Assembly (NCBI GenBank): GCA_963676345.2
Contig: CAXXTS010000006.1
Span: 496,001 to 560,000, forward strand
Direction: 5' to 3'
DNA from: G963665925 sp963676345
GTDB taxonomy: Bacteria > Bacillota > Clostridia > Peptostreptococcales > Acidaminobacteraceae
Length of the DNA stretch: 64,000 bases
Shown: positions 16,583 through 24,844 of the stretch, in pieces
How positions within the stretch are numbered: the first letter of the stretch is position 1
Layout of the letters: every line of letters starts with the position of its first letter
The notes under the pieces: model-generated
What the model saw: only the letters and a program-made list of their open reading frames with translations
Database searches by the model: none
Told to the model about the DNA's origin: nothing
Position numbers and translations under genes: made by a program

Positions 16583-18430
16583 CTAAGAACAGCTGTGCAG
16601 TGCTTCTATTGATCCAGTGTAGAAACTCTGTATCTCTTGGGTAATGTCTTCTAAAGATGAAGGAATAAGGACCCTGCACCTTGGATCATAAAATGAATCA
16701 CGTTCGCAAAAAAGTACGAATACATCCCCAATATGCACAAAGTCATAGCCCTTGTATTTAGAATAGTCAACCGGCTCAAATGGAATTTGTTTCATATAGG
16801 ACATGTGGACCTCGAATGGTATGTCATACTCTGAGCGGTCAGTTTCATATTGAGTATAGAGCTTCTGAAGTACCTTTTCTGGTCTTTGCATGTAGTCTTC
16901 ATCTATGGTTCTTAACTGTTTAAGTTGCTTTACTGATGGTGCAATACTGCTGCATAGACTTTCAAGAATCAGTACTTGTTCTTCAGTCAAGGCTCTATTT
17001 TGTTTCAAAACAATAAGGTAGGCATGTGCTGACTGTGACCACTGTGAGGATTCAATCGGTGTAATCAGGAGGCAGTTAGAGTCTTGTGGTTGTTCATTGT
17101 AGCATTCAGATATGTATGATTCTGACAAATAAGGGGCTAGAGAACACTTTGTATAGGACACAATACTGCCATTTTCCAGTTCGTCAAGGGCATGCTGTGT
17201 TAAAACCCTTGTACTAACATTTTGTGGTTTTCTAAGGCCAACAGTAGCTTCAACGCTTAGAGCAGAATCAGAAGGCATGACAATAAGTGCACGTTCAACA
17301 CCAAGCGCATATTGCAAAGTTGTCAGTGTGTTTTCAAAGAGTTCTGTAAGGGTTTCAGAAGAATTAATGGTGCGCAAGGCCTTGTTAAGTTTTTTTAGCA
17401 TAAGACTTTGTGTTTTGAAAGAATCGCGCTGCCGATTGATTTCCTCAAACTGCTGTGCATTTACAAGTGCTAGTTGTACGAGGCCTGCAAGGAGTCGTAT
17501 CTGCTCCAGTAACTTACTGTCATAGATGATGGGCCCAACAGGAGCGCCTACAGTAATACAACCTGTAACGTGCTTATGGGTTAGGAGAATCACATATTCG
17601 CAGTGGAAGCTATCTAAAATCCAGGGGTTGGTAAAAAGCGCCCCCAGCGCAGAGCGGTCCTTTTGGACATGGAAAATGGTTTGAGCAGGCAAGGTATCAT
17701 TTGCGACCAGTTCAAGACGAAGATGCTTTTTCTCAAACTGAACAATATCCTGATAAGCTCTGGTGACCAGTGCGCTTGAAACAGAATCTGTGGTAAAGAG
17801 TGTTGTAACGGAACTCGAGGTCATTTCCCTGACGACATCAATGCATAACTGATGAATGCGCTCTCTGTCAAGTTCAGACATCAAGAGCTTCATAGTATGA
17901 GAAAGGGAAGACAGGTTGAAAAGTCGTTTTGATATCTCTGTTTTCATGCAGGCATGTTCTTCATATTTATAGGCTTTTTCAACAGCCAAATTCATTAGGT
18001 GGCAAAAATGCATCATGAATGTATAATCGAGTTGATGACAACTGTCTTGTCGATTATAAAAAATAAAACCCAGCAGATGATTGCCCGAAATCAGTGGCAT
18101 TATGTACTCTGTACCAAGCTGGTCAATCAAGTCTGGATTAAAATACTTGTACATTTGGCGCTTCTCGTCGAGTACAAATCCGCTATAGATGGCAAAATCA
18201 TGATGGTACTTTGTCTGAGGGATGTCAGGCAAAGCATCCATGTAGTTTTGAGCATAGACTGGCACGTAAGTATTCTCTTTTAAAATGTACAGAACAGATT
18301 GAGTGGGTTCAATCAAATCCTGAAACAGCTTGAATCCATATTGGCTAATCTGATCGATATGCAGATTTTGTGAGAAAAAGTCTATGGATCGCAGCAGTGA
18401 TTCATAGGGAGTGTGTACTGATTTTTTCAA
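16583..18430 (-). CDS. Large GAF-repeat cytoplasmic protein, function unknown
   Basis: A 615-residue soluble protein. Three regions look like GAF sensor folds: about 10-155, 185-330 (SVTTLFTTDSVS, ILLTHKHVTGCITVGAP) and 350-510 (ALGVERALIVMPSD, AHAYLIVLKQ). The last 100 residues form a separate domain ending in VHIGDVFVLFCERDSFYDPR. No kinase, cyclase or DNA-binding motif is visible, so it is a sensor or scaffold without obvious output. The start is TTG 18430 behind GGAAGGTG. It lies 16 nt after the DUF342 gene and is surely co-transcribed with it. Confidence 0.6.
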   Translation of the reverse strand: MKKSVHTPYESLLRSIDFFSQNLHIDQISQYGFKLFQDLIEPTQSVLYILKENTYVPVYAQNYMDALPDIPQTKYHHDFAIYSGFVLDEKRQMYKYFNPDLIDQLGTEYIMPLISGNHLLGFIFYNRQDSCHQLDYTFMMHFCHLMNLAVEKAYKYEEHACMKTEISKRLFNLSSLSHTMKLLMSELDRERIHQLCIDVVREMTSSSVTTLFTTDSVSSALVTRAYQDIVQFEKKHLRLELVANDTLPAQTIFHVQKDRSALGALFTNPWILDSFHCEYVILLTHKHVTGCITVGAPVGPIIYDSKLLEQIRLLAGLVQLALVNAQQFEEINRQRDSFKTQSLMLKKLNKALRTINSSETLTELFENTLTTLQYALGVERALIVMPSDSALSVEATVGLRKPQNVSTRVLTQHALDELENGSIVSYTKCSLAPYLSESYISECYNEQPQDSNCLLITPIESSQWSQSAHAYLIVLKQNRALTEEQVLILESLCSSIAPSVKQLKQLRTIDEDYMQRPEKVLQKLYTQYETDRSEYDIPFEVHMSYMKQIPFEPVDYSKYKGYDFVHIGDVFVLFCERDSFYDPRCRVLIPSSLEDITQEIQSFYTGSIEALHSCS

Positions 18431-18446
18431 TTAAAACACCTTCCGT

Positions 18447-20030
18447 TTAGTCTATGGCAGTGTGAAGCTCCCGATTTTTCACATAGAAGGAGCATTTCAT
18501 CAACTTATTAATGTGCTTCTGCAAAGACTTGATTTCAAGAAATGTCCTAGGGAAGACACTTTTCATAATCTTGACTTCACCTTCACCGCGTGTACGCAGC
18601 ATTGCTTCAAGTCGAGAGACCTCCTGATTGGTCCGTCCAATATCATCAATTATGTTCTCATAGTTGACCATCATGCCTTTATAGGTTGTCTTTGCCTTGG
18701 TGTCTAAGGTATCAAAGTTATTTTCGAAAATTTCAAGCTGTCTTTTTAAGTGATTAGCCTTTGAAATAATCTCTTGAAACTTTATTTTAGTGGCTTCCAG
18801 TTCCATTTTGATTTGAGCGCGTTCAAAGCCCTGAACATTGACCTTTGTTTTACGCTCGTGCGCATTTCCAATTGAGCTGGCGCTTATTTTATGAGCGGCA
18901 TGAATTTCTCCACCAATGATGCGGCCCTTTTCAGGATCAAGAATAATAGCATCGGCTTTTAAGGTGCTGTCTATTGTATAAAGGCCAATGTGTATGGTGT
19001 CGCCAGCTAGAAAAATAGCTTCATTTGAAAATTTAGCAAAAATGTTTTTATGGGCAATAACCATGGCTTCATTTTTACCGTTTACACCACCGCGAACATA
19101 TATGCTGCCTTCAAAGGATTCTATGCGTGCAACGGCACCAATGCCGTTAAGACCTTTGATTTCAATATCTTTAGTCGCTTCAACGACAAATTTGTCTTTC
19201 ACTGTACCTTCAATAGTCACATAGCCATCGAATTTGATATTGCCTGTTGAAAAGTCAACATCCCCACCTATGTGTAAATGATTGTCAACCGTGATCTTAC
19301 CGTCTTTAAACAGAACCGCTCCGTCGTGTTTCGCACGAAGGACTTCTTTGCCATCTTCAAGGACGAGTTCAACTGCATTTTTATCGTATTTAAGCGTATA
19401 ATCGCGTCCAGATTTGGGTGGCAGAGCACGACCATAAATTGTATAGCCATGTTCTCCTGGAATAGGTGGCAGCTTTTCACCAAGCCAGTCCTGCTTCTTT
19501 ACATTATCAATAAGATTGAGTTCGTAGTGGTCTGTTTTTCCCTTGGTATCTAGAGTCGGTTTTTTCTCATTAATAGCATAATACTTATATTTGGCATCTT
19601 GTCCCGAAACCGGTTGCTTTCCTTTGGCAACAAGCATTTTCTTACCAGGGGAAAGGGGTGCACTGAGTGCATCGGAGATGATGCCCTCACAAACACCATT
19701 TTCATGAAGCAAATCAAGAATCTTGGTTGCCAGCTCACGCTCCATCTCAACACATTTTTCCTGTGATAAGTTGATTTTTACAAATGCAGACATTTCGTCA
19801 GAAGAGACTTGAAGTTCAATTTCTGGTCTAAGTACACCAATTTCTATAGGCTTATTTTCAGCTTTTTGAAGTGCAGACTGCAAGGCTGTAAAACCATTAA
19901 TTTTGATTTGAGGTAGTGTACTCAAAATTTGGTTGAAATCAAGCGTTGTTGTACCCACAGACGCAACCGTCAAGTAAACCACATCTTTGCTATGTGTAAT
20001 TTTTAGCTTGTTGTTTTCGAAAATAATCAC
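18447..20030 (-). CDS. DUF342/FapA-family beta-helical protein
   Basis: A 527-residue protein matching the DUF342 (FapA-like) family: an N-terminal alpha/beta region, a central run of strand repeats (about 230-400: HIGGDVDFSTGNIKFDGYV, IEGTVKDKFVVEATKDIEIK, KADAIILDPEKGRIIGGEIH) predicted to form a right-handed beta-solenoid, and a C-terminal coiled coil (about 410-500). FapA homologues are linked to flagellar assembly or cell-surface processes in some bacteria; no flagellar gene is in the window. The start is GTG 20030 behind GGAGGG. It leads a two-gene operon with the GAF protein. Confidence 0.75.
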   Translation of the reverse strand: MIIFENNKLKITHSKDVVYLTVASVGTTTLDFNQILSTLPQIKINGFTALQSALQKAENKPIEIGVLRPEIELQVSSDEMSAFVKINLSQEKCVEMERELATKILDLLHENGVCEGIISDALSAPLSPGKKMLVAKGKQPVSGQDAKYKYYAINEKKPTLDTKGKTDHYELNLIDNVKKQDWLGEKLPPIPGEHGYTIYGRALPPKSGRDYTLKYDKNAVELVLEDGKEVLRAKHDGAVLFKDGKITVDNHLHIGGDVDFSTGNIKFDGYVTIEGTVKDKFVVEATKDIEIKGLNGIGAVARIESFEGSIYVRGGVNGKNEAMVIAHKNIFAKFSNEAIFLAGDTIHIGLYTIDSTLKADAIILDPEKGRIIGGEIHAAHKISASSIGNAHERKTKVNVQGFERAQIKMELEATKIKFQEIISKANHLKRQLEIFENNFDTLDTKAKTTYKGMMVNYENIIDDIGRTNQEVSRLEAMLRTRGEGEVKIMKSVFPRTFLEIKSLQKHINKLMKCSFYVKNRELHTAID

Positions 20031-20433
20031 GACATTCCCTCCAAGTTCAAAATATAATATTCCCCATCTTTAATTTACAGAAAATGTGTGTTTGGCACTA
20101 GAGACAAAGGTCACTTCATGCCTATGTCCCTAACTGTAATTTTAAGTGGGTATATTTTGGGGTGCATCAAATGCATTACAATGATTTTGGGATGATAATG
20201 ATTACATCTGCTGAAAATTCTGAAATCATAACATAATACATGCCTCTCGGTTCAATAGAAATGGGCCTAGTGTGTATGAACAGTGTAGTAATATGTATAT
20301 ATATTACCGAAGTTGAAACTAGGTCTATGTACCTACTTCAGTATATCATGTCATATATAGGTATTTCAAATTATTTCTAATAGAAAATAATGATCAGTGA
20401 TAGTTGAGCATTAAATTTGATGGTAGAGCGCAC

Positions 20434-20480
20434 TAAAAAACCAGCAGATAGATCTATAACATAGATACGATATCTGCTGG
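20434..20480 (-). terminator. Terminator of the minus-strand cyclase gene
   Basis: CCAGCAGATA/TATCTGCTGG hairpin; on the minus strand TTTTTT follows. In the 551-bp gap 20031-20581 no gene or other structure was recognised. Confidence 0.75.
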
Positions 20481-20581
20481 ATACTACTGTTTCAAATAAT
20501 TTTTTTTGCATTGAGCGTGGAATTTGTGTGATTTCGAATAATAGCCATCATTTTATGCACCTCAGAAACGGAGCCTATGTA

Positions 20582-21268
20582 TTACTCTTCCAGAAGTGCA
20601 ACGGCACGTATAGGTGATCCAGAACCATCTCGGATTTTGAGTGGTAGACCAAAATACAAGAAGCGTTTGCCGACAACCTTATCTAGGCAACATAAGTTTT
20701 CTGTGTTGGTTATATCGAACTCGCCACACACAATATGTCCTGAAAAATCAGGATCATCAGGGTGATCTATAGCGGGTGCATCCACACCAATATTGACGAC
20801 CCCTTGCTCAGCAAGCCACCTTGCTGCCTTGTAGGATAGTCCTGTATATTCGGTTTGCCATTTATCTGTACCGAAATTTCGGTCATAGTGACCAGTATAC
20901 ATGAGGAATATGTCCCCCTCACGAATATCTTGTCCAGATTTTCGAACAGCTTGCTCTAAATCCCGTGGCTCTATGTATCTGCTGGTCGGAATATCTGTCA
21001 AATCAACACAAATGGCACTGCCCCAAAAATATTCCATAGGCATTTTGTCTATGGTTTCACCGCTGGGCTTATACTCCCAAACCCCATCGCTGTGCGTACC
21101 CCCATGCTCACTTATAAGCAGGTTTCTAGCAGAGAACCCCAGTTTCTTAGACCCAGTCTGACGCATGTTTTCTTCGTGGGTCATATTCGTCATAATGAAG
21201 GTTGGTTGATGCATTGGAAAAACCGACATCCCTTGAAAAATTTCCTGTGATAAATCAATAAGCTTCAA
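20582..21268 (-). CDS. Cyclase-family (kynurenine formamidase-like) hydrolase
   Basis: A 228-residue cytoplasmic metallohydrolase of the cyclase superfamily, whose members open amide or lactam bonds. The signature appears as HGGTHSDGVWEY near residue 55; the usual form is HxGTHxDxPxH, so the proline and the last histidine are replaced (Glu in the His position). The later GVDAPAIDHPDD segment fits the family. The start is TTG 21268 with AAAGGGG ahead. It is divergent from the purine island (ftcD starts at 21757 on the other strand). A role in purine-ring opening is possible but unproven. Confidence 0.7.
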   Translation of the reverse strand: MKLIDLSQEIFQGMSVFPMHQPTFIMTNMTHEENMRQTGSKKLGFSARNLLISEHGGTHSDGVWEYKPSGETIDKMPMEYFWGSAICVDLTDIPTSRYIEPRDLEQAVRKSGQDIREGDIFLMYTGHYDRNFGTDKWQTEYTGLSYKAARWLAEQGVVNIGVDAPAIDHPDDPDFSGHIVCGEFDITNTENLCCLDKVVGKRFLYFGLPLKIRDGSGSPIRAVALLEE

Positions 21269-21756
21269 ATCAAAACCCCTTTCTTATGTCAGGTCATTTG
21301 CAAGCGGGCATAGTACAAAAAGCGTCTGTATATGCCCTGTGCATACGCCCCAAGGTGTTATAAAAACGTGCTGGTGAGATGCAAAAAATTTACCTAAGAA
21401 TCGTTAAAATTGATAGAAAATTGACAAAATTTATGCATTTAGACAAATCTTTGTTGAGTTTTAACATTATCGAAAAACGCTGTACACTATATTATGTACT
21501 CAACGGTTATCTGATATAACCATTTTCTCAAAAAAAAGCACTTTTGACCCTTATCAAATAGAAACAAATTTTGCGTCGTTAAATTTCTAAATATTCACAC
21601 TGTTCATATAAATATGACAAAGAATGCTGTTTAAGGGTGTGTTGGAAGAACTGTGAACGTACGTTTAGTGCAAATGCTTAGCGGGTATTGGGACAAGATG
21701 GATACTTGTTTGGTAAAAGTACATAAAAAGATGGTAAAATAGAGGGAGGTCAATTC

Positions 21757-22689
21757 ATGTCAGGTCGTAAGAAATACATACTTGCAGTTCCAAATTTCAG
21801 TGATGGCAGAAACAAAGACGTTATTGAAGCCATTGTGGATGAAGTAAAAAAAGTTGAAGGGGTCAAGCTGATCAGTTATGAACCAGAGCATGATTTCAAT
21901 AGAACCGTGATTACCTGTATTGGGGAGCCTGCGCCGCTTAAGGAAGCGATGCTGGCAATGGCAGCAAAATCGTATGAGCTCATCGATATGAGAGAGCAGA
22001 GCGGAACACATCCGCGAATTGGCGGACAGGATACCATTCCACTCTTTCCATTTAAAAATATTGAGCTTGATGAAGTACAGGCGCTTGCTGAAGAAATTGG
22101 GCAGGCTCTTTACGAAAAGCATGGTGTACCGGTTTTCTTTTCAGGTGTGAATGCCAGAACTGAAAAGAGAAAAGCGCTGGGTTACATAAGAAAAGGTCAA
22201 TATGAAGGATTATCAGAGCTTTTAAATGATGAGAATCATCCGGACAGAGAGGCGAGAAAGCCAGACATTTCTAAAGATGGCAAGTTAGACCCCAAAATGG
22301 GCGCGACAATAGTCAGTGCAGACATGGAAGGTCTTACAGCATATAATGTATTCCTTGCTACTGAAGATTTGTCCGTTGCAAAAAAAATAGCCAAGTCAGT
22401 ACGTGGTCCGTCGGGCGGATTTTCGACAGTGCGTGCTGTAGGGCTAAAATTCCCTGATCACGAAGGTGTTGTGGTTTCAATGAACATGTTTGATTGTGGC
22501 AAGACACCTCTGTATAGAACATTCAACTTTGTAAAGTCAGAAGCTGCGCGTTATGGCGTCGCAGTGACAGGCTCTGAAATTGTCGGACCCGTTAAACTGG
22601 AGTATCTACTTAATTCTCTTGAATATTTTCTGGGGCTTGAAAATTTCAACACATCCTCAATTATGGAAACGCACCTGATGGAAGACTAG
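21757..22689 (+). CDS. ftcD: Formimidoyltransferase, FtcD family
   Basis: Transfers a formimino group to tetrahydrofolate. At 310 residues this is only the transferase part; the cyclodeaminase domain of the mammalian-type bifunctional enzyme is absent. The N-terminal and middle regions show the family pattern, including SGTHPRIGGQDTIPLFPF near residue 83 and VPVFFSGVNA near 125. No histidine-degradation gene is present, and fhs follows, so the donor is more likely formiminoglycine (purine fermentation) than formiminoglutamate. AGAGGGAGG precedes the ATG. The 488-bp gap upstream (21269-21756) is AT-rich with no gene or riboswitch recognised. A separate cyclodeaminase is not in the window. Confidence 0.88.
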   Translation: MSGRKKYILAVPNFSDGRNKDVIEAIVDEVKKVEGVKLISYEPEHDFNRTVITCIGEPAPLKEAMLAMAAKSYELIDMREQSGTHPRIGGQDTIPLFPFKNIELDEVQALAEEIGQALYEKHGVPVFFSGVNARTEKRKALGYIRKGQYEGLSELLNDENHPDREARKPDISKDGKLDPKMGATIVSADMEGLTAYNVFLATEDLSVAKKIAKSVRGPSGGFSTVRAVGLKFPDHEGVVVSMNMFDCGKTPLYRTFNFVKSEAARYGVAVTGSEIVGPVKLEYLLNSLEYFLGLENFNTSSIMETHLMED

Positions 22690-22761
22690 GCCGTGCCCTA
22701 TTAATAATAAGGAATGCGACTGTAAACTTTAGGAATTTTGCAGTTTGCAAACCCTTTGCAA

Positions 22762-22853
22762 ATTAATTCGGGCAGTTTACGGGTTACACATAGTTTGACG
22801 TTTGATAGTCGGTTTGACTATATACTGAAAAATGTGAAAGTGCCCGAATTAAT
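22762..22853 (+). promoter_or_regulatory. Promoter of fhs flanked by a 13-nt inverted repeat
   Basis: TTGACG (22795-22800), 18 nt, TATATA (22819-22824). Perfect 13-nt inverted arms flank it: ATTAATTCGGGCA at 22762-22774 and its complement at 22841-22853, 66 nt apart. Arms of this length around a promoter suggest paired operators or a long-range RNA/DNA stem. Confidence 0.5.
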
Positions 22854-22943
22854 GCACGCTTTATTTCATGAGAGCATAGTGAGATGAAGTGCTTGCGGGT
22901 TAGGACTATTAGGAGAACGAGGTACAAAGGAGGAACTACTGTA

Positions 22944-24614
22944 ATGAAAACTGATGTTCAAATTGCACAGGAAGCGAAGATGCAGCCAATTGTTGATGTT
23001 GCTGCAAAGCTGGGACTAACAGACGATGATCTGGAGCTTTACGGGAAATATAAAGCAAAAATTCATCTGGACGTTATGGACAGATACAAAGATGCACCGG
23101 ATGCAAAACTTATTCTAGTGACTGCAATCAATCCGACAGCTGCCGGCGAAGGTAAAACAACAACAAATGTAGGCCTTTCAATGGGTCTGAACCAAATTGG
23201 CAAGAAAACATTCACCGCACTTCGTGAACCATCTCTTGGACCATGCTTCGGCGTTAAAGGCGGAGCAGCAGGCGGCGGCCATGCTCAAGTTGTACCGATG
23301 GATGACATCAACCTGCACTTTACAGGCGATATCCACGCAGTTACTACTGCAAACAACCTGCTGGCGGCGCTTCTAGATAATCACCTGCATCAAGGAAATA
23401 AATTGAACATCGATCCAAAGCGTGTTCTTTGGAGACGTGCTATTGATATGAATGACCGTTCTCTTCGTGAAATCACAATTGGTCTTGGTAAAAAGGGCAA
23501 TGGTGTAACACGTGTTGACGGATTCGATATTGCTGTTGCTTCTGAAATTATGGCAATCCTTTGTCTGGCAACAGATATGAAAGATCTTAAGGCAAGACTA
23601 AGCCGTATGGTTATTGGTTATACATACGACAAAAAACCTGTTACAGCAGGTGAACTTGACGCAGTAGGCGCTATGGCCCTTCTGCTTAAAGATGCACTGA
23701 TGCCAAACCTGGTTCAAACGCTTGAAAATACACCGGCCCTAATCCATGGTGGTCCATTTGCAAACATTGCACATGGCTGTAACTCTGTTGTAGCAACAAA
23801 GTTGGCAATGAAGCTAGCAGATTATGTTGTAACAGAAGCAGGCTTTGGTGCAGACCTTGGTGCTGAAAAGTTCTTCAACATCAAGTGTCGCTATGCCGAC
23901 TTAAAGCCATCTGCAGTTGTTATTGTAGCAACGGTACGCGCACTTAAGAACCATGGCGGTGTTAAAAAGGACAAGCTTGGTGAAGAAAACATGGAAGCAC
24001 TTGCAGCAGGCTTTGGAAACCTTGAAAAGCAAATTGAGAACATCCAGAAGTTTGGTGTTCCAGCTGTAGTTGCAATCAATGCATTCCCAACAGATACGGA
24101 CAAGGAATTGACATTTGTTGAAGACCGCTGCCGTGAAATGGGTGCTGACGCTGTTCTGTCTGAAGTATGGGCAAAAGGCGGCGAAGGCGGCGTTAAGCTT
24201 GCAGAAAAGGTTGTAGAAGTTGCAGAGTCAGGTAAAGCAGACTTTTCACCGCTTTATGATCTTGAGCTTCCTGCTAAGGAAAAAATCGAAAAAATTGCTA
24301 AAGAAATTTATGGCGCAGACGGCGTGAAATTCTCTAGCAAAGCACTTAAAGATATCAAGAAGTTCGAAGAAGATGGACTGGGCGACTTGCCAATTTGTAT
24401 GGCGAAGACACAGTACTCTCTTTCTGACAACCCTGCACTGCTGGGTCGTCCATCAGGCTTCACTGTAAATATCAGCGAAGTGAAAGCTTCTGCTGGTGCT
24501 GGATTCCTAATTGCTATGACAGGCGATATCATGCGTATGCCTGGTCTGCCAAAGGTGCCAGCGGCAAACAGAATTGATATCCTTGAAGATGGCGAAATTG
24601 TGGGTCTCTTCTAA
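22944..24614 (+). CDS. fhs: Formate-tetrahydrofolate ligase
   Basis: Interconverts formate, THF and ATP with 10-formyl-THF. At 556 residues it has full length. Visible motifs include the P-loop region TAINPTAAGEGKTTTNVGLS (about 56-75), REPSLGPCFGVKGGAAGGG and the conserved C-terminal LGRPSGFTVNISEVK. The start is ATG 22944 behind AGGAGG; the frame extends upstream without a ribosome site. In purine fermenters this enzyme runs toward formate and makes ATP, the main energy-yielding step of formimino-carbon release. The position between ftcD and the microcompartment operon fits that role. Confidence 0.95.
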   Translation: MKTDVQIAQEAKMQPIVDVAAKLGLTDDDLELYGKYKAKIHLDVMDRYKDAPDAKLILVTAINPTAAGEGKTTTNVGLSMGLNQIGKKTFTALREPSLGPCFGVKGGAAGGGHAQVVPMDDINLHFTGDIHAVTTANNLLAALLDNHLHQGNKLNIDPKRVLWRRAIDMNDRSLREITIGLGKKGNGVTRVDGFDIAVASEIMAILCLATDMKDLKARLSRMVIGYTYDKKPVTAGELDAVGAMALLLKDALMPNLVQTLENTPALIHGGPFANIAHGCNSVVATKLAMKLADYVVTEAGFGADLGAEKFFNIKCRYADLKPSAVVIVATVRALKNHGGVKKDKLGEENMEALAAGFGNLEKQIENIQKFGVPAVVAINAFPTDTDKELTFVEDRCREMGADAVLSEVWAKGGEGGVKLAEKVVEVAESGKADFSPLYDLELPAKEKIEKIAKEIYGADGVKFSSKALKDIKKFEEDGLGDLPICMAKTQYSLSDNPALLGRPSGFTVNISEVKASAGAGFLIAMTGDIMRMPGLPKVPAANRIDILEDGEIVGLF

Positions 24615-24712
24615 GAGAGACGGACATAAGTTTTAAAGAGGATAAATTAAATATGGCGCGGTGTATATTATGCCGCGCCTCAGATTGATGAGTTATTTAC
24701 AGAATATTCTGC

Positions 24713-24742
24713 AAACGCACTCTTGCGTGCTTCTGCTTTTTA
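24713..24742 (+). terminator. Weak terminator candidates after fhs
   Basis: ACGCA-CTCT-TGCGT followed by a T-rich stretch. A GC-rich GGCGCGG/CCGCGCC hairpin (24655-24679) just upstream has no T-run. Partial read-through into the next operon is possible. Confidence 0.4.
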
Positions 24743-24844
24743 AGTGGGTATGAATGAAAGGCATGTATAAATAATTTTCTCGTAAATCTGAGGTGCTGGC
24801 ATAACATAACTATTGCCAGATGTAGATTAAGGAGGCGAATGGGA

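Noticed and set aside
24655..24679. GGCGCGG/CCGCGCC hairpin as another copy of the dispersed element or a terminator
   Set aside because: It shares only TATGGCGCG with the arrays, lacks head and long hairpin, and has no T-run.
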